Shown: piece after piece, positions 58,563 to 64,000 of the stretch
Layout: each line of letters opens with the position of its first letter
Numbering within the stretch: position 1 is the first letter of the stretch
From: Paeniroseomonas aquatica
GTDB lineage: Bacteria > Pseudomonadota > Alphaproteobacteria > Acetobacterales > Acetobacteraceae
Reading direction: 5' to 3'
Assembly (NCBI RefSeq): GCF_030409335.1
Contig: NZ_JAUFPN010000180.1
Coordinates: forward strand, 1 to 64,000
DNA length: 64,000 bases
The notes under the pieces: generated by a model
What the model saw: only the letters and a program-made list of their open reading frames with translations
Told to the model about the DNA's origin: nothing
The model's database searches: none
Made by a program: the position numbers and the translations under genes

Positions 58563-60448
58563 CCGACACCCTGCCCAAGCTGCTGTCCCGCAACGCCCGC
58601 GACCACGGCGGCGACGTCGCCATGCGGGAGAAGCAGTACGGCATCTGGCGCGCCTTCACCTGGGCCGAGGTCGAGGGCCGCACCCGGGCCTTCGCCCTCG
58701 GCCTGCGCAGCCTCGGCCTCGGCGCCGGCGACGTGGTCGGGCTGATCGGCGACAACCGCCCGGACTGGGTGATGGGCGAGATCGCGGCCCATGCCCTCGG
58801 CGCCCGCAGCCTCGGCATCTACCGCGACGCGCTGGACGACGAGGTCGCCTTCCTGCTGGAGCACAGCGGCGCCAAGGCGGTCATCGCCGAGGACGAGGAA
58901 CAGGTCGACAAGCTGCTCGGCATGGGCGACCGCGCGCCGGGCCTCAGGCACATCATCTATTCCGACCCGCGCGGGATGCGGAAGCACGCCGACCCGCGCC
59001 TGCTGCCGGCGAGCGAGCTGGTCCGCCTCGGCGAGGCGGCGCATGCCGCCGACACAGCGGCCTATGCAAGGCTGGTCGAGGCGACGGATGGCGAGGCCAT
59101 CGCCATCCTCTGCACCACCTCCGGCACCACGGCGCGGCCGAAGCTCGCCATGCTGCGCGGCGGCGCGCTGATCCGCCATTGCGAGAGCTACCTCAAGGCC
59201 GATCCCAAGGGCCCGCGCGACGAATACGTCTCGGTGCTGCCGCTGCCCTGGATCATGGAGCAGATCTACGTCCTCGGCTGGGGCCTGATCGCCCGGATGA
59301 AGGTGAACTTCGTCGAGGAGCCCGAGACGATGATGGCCGATTTCCGCGAGATCGGCCCGAGCTTCGTGCTGTTTGCCCCGCGCCTTTGGGAGCAAATCGC
59401 CGCCGAGGTCCGCGCCAAGGTCATGGACGCCTCGCCGTTGAAGCGCCGCATGTTCGAGGCCGGGATGGCGCGCGGCCTGGCGGCGCTCGACCGCGGCACC
59501 CGCTCTGGCCTGGCCGACCAGCTGCTGTTCCGCGCGTTGCGCGACCGGCTCGGCTTCACCAACCTGACCTCGGCCGCGACCGGCGGCGCCGCCCTCGGCC
59601 CGGATACCTTCCGCTTCTTCCTCGCCATGGGCGTGCCGCTGCGGCAGTTGTATGGCCAGACCGAATTGCTCGGCGCCTATACCGTCCACCGGCCCGACGA
59701 TGTCAACTTCGACACCGTCGGCGTCCGCTTCGACGAGACGATCGAGATGGTGGTCGACCAGCCCGACCAGAACGGCGTCGGCGAGATCGTGACGCGCCAC
59801 CCCAACATGTTCTCCGGCTACCTCGGCCTCGCCGAGGCCGCCGACCTGCGCGACGGCTGGCTGCATACCGGCGATGCCGGCTACTTCGACAAGGCGGGCC
59901 ACCTCGTCGTCATCGACCGCATCAAGGACATCGCCACCACCAGCCGGGGCGACCGCTTCAGCCCGCAGTACATCGAGAACAAGCTGAAATTCAGCCCCTA
60001 TGTCGCGGAGGCCGTGGTGCTGGGCGACAGCCGTCCGCATCTGGCGGCGATGATCTGCATTCGCTTCCCCATCGTCTCCAAATGGGCCGAGCGCAACCGC
60101 ATCGCCTTCACCACCTACACGGACCTCGCCGCGCGGGACCAGGTGCTGGAGCTGCTGCGCGCCGAAGTCGCCAAGGTGAACGCCACCCTGCCGGAGCCGC
60201 AGCGCATCCGCGACTTCATCCTGCTCTACAAGGAGCTGGATGCCGACGACGACGAGCTGACCCGCACCCGCAAGGTCCGCCGCGGCGTCATCAATACGAA
60301 GTACGGTGAGATCATCGACGCGATCTATCGCGGCGATGCGGCGATCCCGGTGGATACCACCATCGCCTTCCAGGATGGCACCAAGCAGCGCATCCGCACG
60401 ACCCTGCGGGTGGTACCCATGGCGGCAACCCAGATGGCGGCGGAGTAG
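58559..60448 (+). CDS. Long-chain acyl-CoA ligase (AMP-binding)
   Basis: 629 residues from GTG 58559. ANL motifs: ILCTTSGTTARPKLAMLRGG (P-loop), YGQTELLGAYTVH, DGWLHTGDAGYFDKAGHLVVIDRIKDIATTSRGDRFSPQYIENKLKFSP, and a C-terminal hinge typical of FadD15-like enzymes. It activates a fatty or aromatic acid. Its place between livG and livH is a recurrent arrangement in Proteobacteria, suggesting that the transported solute is activated as CoA ester on entry. Confidence 0.92.
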   Translation: MTDTLPKLLSRNARDHGGDVAMREKQYGIWRAFTWAEVEGRTRAFALGLRSLGLGAGDVVGLIGDNRPDWVMGEIAAHALGARSLGIYRDALDDEVAFLLEHSGAKAVIAEDEEQVDKLLGMGDRAPGLRHIIYSDPRGMRKHADPRLLPASELVRLGEAAHAADTAAYARLVEATDGEAIAILCTTSGTTARPKLAMLRGGALIRHCESYLKADPKGPRDEYVSVLPLPWIMEQIYVLGWGLIARMKVNFVEEPETMMADFREIGPSFVLFAPRLWEQIAAEVRAKVMDASPLKRRMFEAGMARGLAALDRGTRSGLADQLLFRALRDRLGFTNLTSAATGGAALGPDTFRFFLAMGVPLRQLYGQTELLGAYTVHRPDDVNFDTVGVRFDETIEMVVDQPDQNGVGEIVTRHPNMFSGYLGLAEAADLRDGWLHTGDAGYFDKAGHLVVIDRIKDIATTSRGDRFSPQYIENKLKFSPYVAEAVVLGDSRPHLAAMICIRFPIVSKWAERNRIAFTTYTDLAARDQVLELLRAEVAKVNATLPEPQRIRDFILLYKELDADDDELTRTRKVRRGVINTKYGEIIDAIYRGDAAIPVDTTIAFQDGTKQRIRTTLRVVPMAATQMAAE

Positions 60449-60453
60449 GCGGG

Positions 60454-61347
60454 ATGGATTGGTCGCTGCTGCTGCAGCTCACCCTCAACGGCCTGATCGT
60501 CGGCGCGCTCTACGGCGTCGTGGCGATGAGCTTCGTGCTGATCTACAAGGCTTCCCAGGTCGTCAACTTCGCCCAGGGCGAATTCCTGCTGGTCGGCGCC
60601 TGGGTCTGCTGGTGGATGCTGACGGAATGGCAGCTGCCCTTCTGGATGGGCTTCCTGCTGACGCTGGCCTTCATGACCGCCTTCGGCCTCATCCTGCAGG
60701 TGGTGGTGCTGCGGCCCTTGATCGGGGAGCCGGTCATCAGCGTCATCATGGCGACCATCGGCCTCGGCATCTTCTTCCAGGCGCTGATGAAGTGGATCTT
60801 CGGCGTCTTCGCCAAACCCTTCCCGCCAATCTTCACCACCGAACGGGTGAACCTGCTGGGGCTGGAAGTACAGACGGTCTACCTGCTCAGCCTCGGCATC
60901 TCCCTCGTCATCATGGCCGGCTTCGCCTGGTTCTTCACGGCGTCGAAGCACGGCCTCGCCATGCGGGCCACGGCCTTCGACCAGCAGGTGGCGCAGTCGC
61001 TCGGCATCTCGGTGCCCAAGGTCTTCGCCATGTCCTGGGCGATCTCGGCGGTGGTCTCCTCGGTCGCCGGCATCGTGGTCGGGGTGGTGAACGGGGTTTC
61101 CTCGGCGCTGTCCTTCTACGGCATCAAGGTCTTCCCGGCGGTCATCCTCGGCGGGCTCGACAGCGTCATCGGCGCAGTGCTCGGCGGCCTCATCGTGGGC
61201 GTGCTGGAGAATTGGGCGCAGTACATCGACAGCGCCTGGCTCAACTGGGGCAACATGTACGCCATCGCGCCCTTCTACGCGCTCATCCTCATCCTGCTGA
61301 TCAAGCCCTATGGCCTGTTCGGCACCAAGAACATCGAGCGCGTCTAG
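60454..61347 (+). CDS. Branched-chain-type ABC transporter permease (LivH-like)
   Basis: 297 residues, about eight membrane segments. LTLNGLIVGALYGVVAMSFVLIYKASQVVNFAQGEFLLVGAW is the LivH opening; RATAFDQQVAQSLGISVPKVFAMSWAISAVVSSVAGI is the ATPase-contact loop. It starts 5 nt after the ligase stop and ends at the base before livM. Confidence 0.93.
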   Translation: MDWSLLLQLTLNGLIVGALYGVVAMSFVLIYKASQVVNFAQGEFLLVGAWVCWWMLTEWQLPFWMGFLLTLAFMTAFGLILQVVVLRPLIGEPVISVIMATIGLGIFFQALMKWIFGVFAKPFPPIFTTERVNLLGLEVQTVYLLSLGISLVIMAGFAWFFTASKHGLAMRATAFDQQVAQSLGISVPKVFAMSWAISAVVSSVAGIVVGVVNGVSSALSFYGIKVFPAVILGGLDSVIGAVLGGLIVGVLENWAQYIDSAWLNWGNMYAIAPFYALILILLIKPYGLFGTKNIERV

Positions 61348-62415
61348 ATGGCCGATCTTGCCCCCGCCGGCGACTACCGCAGCAGCTACCGGGAAGACAT
61401 GACCATCTTCCCGACCCGCAACAGCCGCCTCGCGGTGCTGGCCGGCCTGATCCTGCTCTGCGCCTCGCCGCTGCTGCTCGGCCGCTACGAGCTCGGCATC
61501 CTCATCAACATCGGCACCCTCGGGATCGCCGCGTTGGGGCTGAACATCCTGGTCGGCTTCACCGGCCAGATCAGCATCGGCCATGCCGCCTTCTTCGGCT
61601 TCGGCGCCTTCGCCAGCGCCTGGCTGCATGAGCGCTGGCATATCCCGGTCGCCCTCTGCATCCCGCTCGCCGGCATCATGACGGCCTTCGTCGGGCTGAT
61701 CTTCGGCGCGCCGGCCGGGCGGCTGAAGGGCCTCTACCTGGCGATTGCCACGCTCGCCGCGCAGTTCATCCTGGAGGATTTCTTCGCCCGCGCCCAGTGG
61801 TTCACCGGCGGCGTCGCCGGCCGCATCACCGAGCCCTTCTCGCTCGGCTCCTGGGTGGCGGACCGGGAGGAGAGCTACTTCTACGTGGTGCTGGCCTATG
61901 TCGTGGTCATGTACCTCGGCGCCGCCAACCTCATCCGCACCCGGGATGGCCGCGCCCTGGTCGCGGTGCGGGACCACTACCTCTCGGCCGAGGTCATGGG
62001 CATCAACCTCGCCTATTATCGCACGCTCTCCTTCGGCATCGCCAGCCTCTATGCCGGCATCGGCGGCGCGCTCTATGCCCACTACCTGCTGTTCGTCTCG
62101 GTCGAGGCCTTCAACATCCTTTTCTCCATCCAATTCCTCGGGATGGTCATCATCGGCGGCCTCGGCAGCGTGATGGGCAGCCTGATGGGTGCCGCCTTCA
62201 TGGTGGTGCTGCCGGAGGTGGTGCAGGCCGGGGCGGATGCGCTCTCGGGCAGCGCCATCGACCGCGCGCTGAAGCTCGGTGCCTCCATCAGCTTCCTCAG
62301 GGAGATGGCGGTGGGCGCCGCCATCATCCTGTTCCTGATCTTCGAGCCCGATGGGCTGGCCAGGCGCTGGCGCCTGATCAAATCCTATTGGAAGCTCTAT
62401 CCGTACTCGCATTGA
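61348..62415 (+). CDS. Branched-chain-type ABC transporter permease (LivM-like)
   Basis: 355 residues. After a polar 20-residue N-terminus come about nine membrane segments: GIAALGLNILVGFTGQISIGHAAFFGFGAFASAWL is the LivM signature, and VRDHYLSAEVMGINLAYYRTLSFGIASLYAGIGGAL is the cytoplasmic coupling loop. The ATG follows the LivH TAG without gap. Confidence 0.93.
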   Translation: MADLAPAGDYRSSYREDMTIFPTRNSRLAVLAGLILLCASPLLLGRYELGILINIGTLGIAALGLNILVGFTGQISIGHAAFFGFGAFASAWLHERWHIPVALCIPLAGIMTAFVGLIFGAPAGRLKGLYLAIATLAAQFILEDFFARAQWFTGGVAGRITEPFSLGSWVADREESYFYVVLAYVVVMYLGAANLIRTRDGRALVAVRDHYLSAEVMGINLAYYRTLSFGIASLYAGIGGALYAHYLLFVSVEAFNILFSIQFLGMVIIGGLGSVMGSLMGAAFMVVLPEVVQAGADALSGSAIDRALKLGASISFLREMAVGAAIILFLIFEPDGLARRWRLIKSYWKLYPYSH

Positions 62416-62431
62416 ACAAGGGGGGACAACA

Positions 62432-63718
62432 ATGACAAGAAGAACCGCGCTGCTCGGCCTCGCCGCCGCCGCCGCATTGGCACTGCCCGCCACGGCGCAG
62501 CGCATCCCGGTCGGGCATTTGATGGATAATTCCGGCGCCACCTCGGATGTCGGCGTGCCCTATGGCCAGGGCGTGGCGGATACCCTCGCCTGGGTGAATG
62601 CCAGCCGCAACGGCATCGGCGGCAAGCCGCTCAACGTGCTCGGCTTCGACTACGGCTACCAGGCGCCGCGCGCGGTCAGCCAGTACCAGTCCTGGAACCG
62701 CGACAAGGTCGTCGCCATCCAGGGCTGGGGCACCGCCGATACCGAGGCGCTGGTGCGCTTCGTCACCCGCGACCGCATTCCCTTCGTCTCCGGCTCCTAT
62801 TCCGCGGCGCTGACGGACGCCGGCGGCAAGTCTGGCCGCCAGGGCGTCGAACCGGCGCCCTACAATTTCTTCTACGGCCCGTCGTACTCGGACGGCCTCC
62901 GCGCCATGCTCCGCTGGGCCGCCGAGGACTGGAAGGCCAAGGGCCAGCCGGGCAAGCCGAAATACGTCCACATGGGCGGCAACCACCCCTATCCGAACTC
63001 GCCGAAGGCCGCCGGTGAGGCGCTCGCGGCCGAGTTGGGCTTCGAGGTGCTGCCGGCCATCGTCTTCGCCCTGACCCCCGGCGACTACACCGCCCAGTGC
63101 CTGACGCTCAAAAGCCAGGGCGTGAACTACGCCTATCTCGGCAATACCGCCGGCTCCAACATCTCGGTGCTGCGCGCCTGCCAGACCGCCGGTGTGCAGG
63201 TCCAGTTCATGGGCAATGTCTGGGGCATGGACGAGAATGCGATGAAGGCCGCGGGCGCCGCCGCCAATGGCGTCGTCTTCCCGGTCCGCACCGCCGTGGT
63301 CTGGGGCCAGCAGGCGCCGGGCATGGCGACGATCCAGCAGATCAGCCGCATCTCCGACCCCAGCGGTACCGCCTACCGCCCGGTGCACTACCTGTCGGGT
63401 GCCTGCGCCGCGATGCTGATGGTCGAAGCCATGGACACCGCCGCGGCCAATGGCGGCGAGATCACCGGCGAGCGCATCCGCAACGGCTTCTACGCCCGCC
63501 AGAACTGGGTGCCGAGCGGCTTCGACGGCGTCTGCAACCCCTCCACCTTCACCGCCGAGGACCACCGCGGCACCTTGCGCGTCGGCCTCTACCGCGCCGT
63601 CGTCAGCGGCGACACCAGCGCCGGCAGCGTCGGCGAGCTGATGGCCGCCGGCACCATGAAGCTGGAGCCGGTAACCGTGGTCGAGCTGCCGCGCACCCGC
63701 GAAACCCTCGGCTGGTAG
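62432..63718 (+). CDS. ABC transporter periplasmic binding protein, branched-chain type
   Basis: 428 residues. Signal peptide RRTALLGLAAAAALALPATAQ (cleavage after about residue 22). Mature part is a type 1 periplasmic-binding fold: RIPVGHLMDNSGATSDVGVPYGQGVADTLAWVN, GKPLNVLGFDYGYQAPRAVSQYQSWNRDKVVAIQGWGTADTEAL and a late GTAYRPVHYLSGACAAMLMVEAMD. Longer than LivJ, in the subgroup for aromatic or fatty-acid-type ligands (inference). GGGGGG-type site precedes the ATG. Confidence 0.92.
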   Translation: MTRRTALLGLAAAAALALPATAQRIPVGHLMDNSGATSDVGVPYGQGVADTLAWVNASRNGIGGKPLNVLGFDYGYQAPRAVSQYQSWNRDKVVAIQGWGTADTEALVRFVTRDRIPFVSGSYSAALTDAGGKSGRQGVEPAPYNFFYGPSYSDGLRAMLRWAAEDWKAKGQPGKPKYVHMGGNHPYPNSPKAAGEALAAELGFEVLPAIVFALTPGDYTAQCLTLKSQGVNYAYLGNTAGSNISVLRACQTAGVQVQFMGNVWGMDENAMKAAGAAANGVVFPVRTAVVWGQQAPGMATIQQISRISDPSGTAYRPVHYLSGACAAMLMVEAMDTAAANGGEITGERIRNGFYARQNWVPSGFDGVCNPSTFTAEDHRGTLRVGLYRAVVSGDTSAGSVGELMAAGTMKLEPVTVVELPRTRETLGW

Positions 63719-63721
63719 CCG

Positions 63722-64000
63722 ATGAGCGAGGCCGCACCGCTCCTCGAGGTCAACAACATCGAGGTCGTCTACAACGACGTCATCCTGGTGCTGCGCGGCC
63801 TCTCGATGAAGGTGCCGCAGGGCAAGATCGTCGCCCTGCTCGGCGCCAATGGCGCGGGCAAATCCACCACGCTGAAGGCGATCTCCGGCCTGCTCAAGAC
63901 CGAGGAGGGCGAGGTCACCCGCGGCGAGATCCGCTTCGGGGGCGAGCGCATCAACGGCATCGACCCGCACATGATCGTCCGGCGCGGCATCTTCCAGGTG
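63722..64000 (+). CDS. Branched-chain-type ABC transporter ATP-binding protein (LivF-like), truncated by window end
   Basis: 93 codons are visible. LLEVNNIEVVYNDVILVLRGLSMKVPQGKIVALLGANGAGKSTTLKAISGL shows the Walker A motif GANGAGKSTT and LivF-like start; MIVRRGIFQV precedes the Q-loop region. It is the second ATPase of the transporter, 3 nt after the binding-protein stop. The rest lies beyond the window. Confidence 0.9.
   Translation, partial: MSEAAPLLEVNNIEVVYNDVILVLRGLSMKVPQGKIVALLGANGAGKSTTLKAISGLLKTEEGEVTRGEIRFGGERINGIDPHMIVRRGIFQV

Noticed and set aside
60325-62541. Minus-strand open frame of 738 codons
   Set aside because: Antisense of livH and livM, rich in His/Glu/Asp/Gly repeats from mirrored membrane codons; no domain recognised.
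1-64000. tRNA, rRNA, CRISPR, IS or prophage elements
   Set aside because: All gaps were read through; none showed cloverleaf-like sequence, regular spacer repeats, transposase or integrase motifs. The short repeats found are regulatory in size.

Overview
The window is a GC-rich, densely coded piece of a bacterial chromosome, most likely from a free-living, flagellated alphaproteobacterium of the Acetobacteraceae (Roseomonas-like). Pointers are the ribD-ribE-ribB-ribH-nusB-thiL order, a FlaF-type flagellin regulator, a FlmG-like flagellin glycosyltransferase, a tripartite tricarboxylate (Bug-type) receptor, and two GTTC-N7-GTTC sites of the alphaproteobacterial LexA type. The taxonomic call is an inference; no rRNA is present. 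I saw no tRNA, rRNA, CRISPR array, insertion sequence or phage gene.

Layout. 1-1155 (-): edge-truncated SGNH-hydrolase/CBM exoprotein. 1344-3610 (-): a flavin-fold oxidoreductase and a thiamine-diphosphate enzyme. 3815-7016 (+): circularly permuted ATP-grasp, alpha-E protein and the Anbu proteasome-like peptidase. 7076-11634 (+): Bug receptor, two-subunit molybdenum hydroxylase and a periplasmic-binding-like protein. 11644-18137 (-): small lipoprotein, MFS pump, thiL, nusB and the riboflavin genes. 18200-20324 (-): two-component system, divergent from a DegP-like protease (20446-21921). 22067-26014 (+): AbrB-type membrane protein, then amidase, AtzG-like small protein and amidase. 26059-28451 (-): RutE-like, cysteine hydrolase and RutA-like pyrimidine-degradation genes. 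28722-36081: efflux pump, small protein, acyl-CoA synthetase, enoyl-CoA hydratase, hydantoinase B-like protein, and a DUF35/thiolase-like pair. 36162-39845 (-): polar amino-acid ABC transporter with an SDR. 39893-45557: sugar-acid dehydrogenases, a PrpD-like protein and two further oxidoreductases.

45577-46000 is the most interesting non-coding stretch. Two LexA-type boxes precede an 89-residue putative single-pass membrane protein, and three copies of a 10-bp motif at exact 40-bp steps precede a second SGNH/RTX exoprotein (46010-48025). The same motif lies upstream of the paralogue at the left edge. 48109-53889 holds a methyltransferase, flagellin, FlaF, a TPR-methyltransferase fusion and a TPR-GT41 glycosyltransferase, which reads as a flagellin modification island. 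54038-56196 is egtBD (ergothioneine), followed by a glycerophosphodiesterase. 56973-64000 is a TetR regulator divergent from a branched-chain-type ABC transporter operon (livG, acyl-CoA ligase, livH, livM, binding protein, livF), which runs off the right edge.

Genes are tightly packed with many 1-4 nt start/stop overlaps, so most clusters are probably operons. Functions are assigned from visible motifs and recalled family resemblance; no database search was run.
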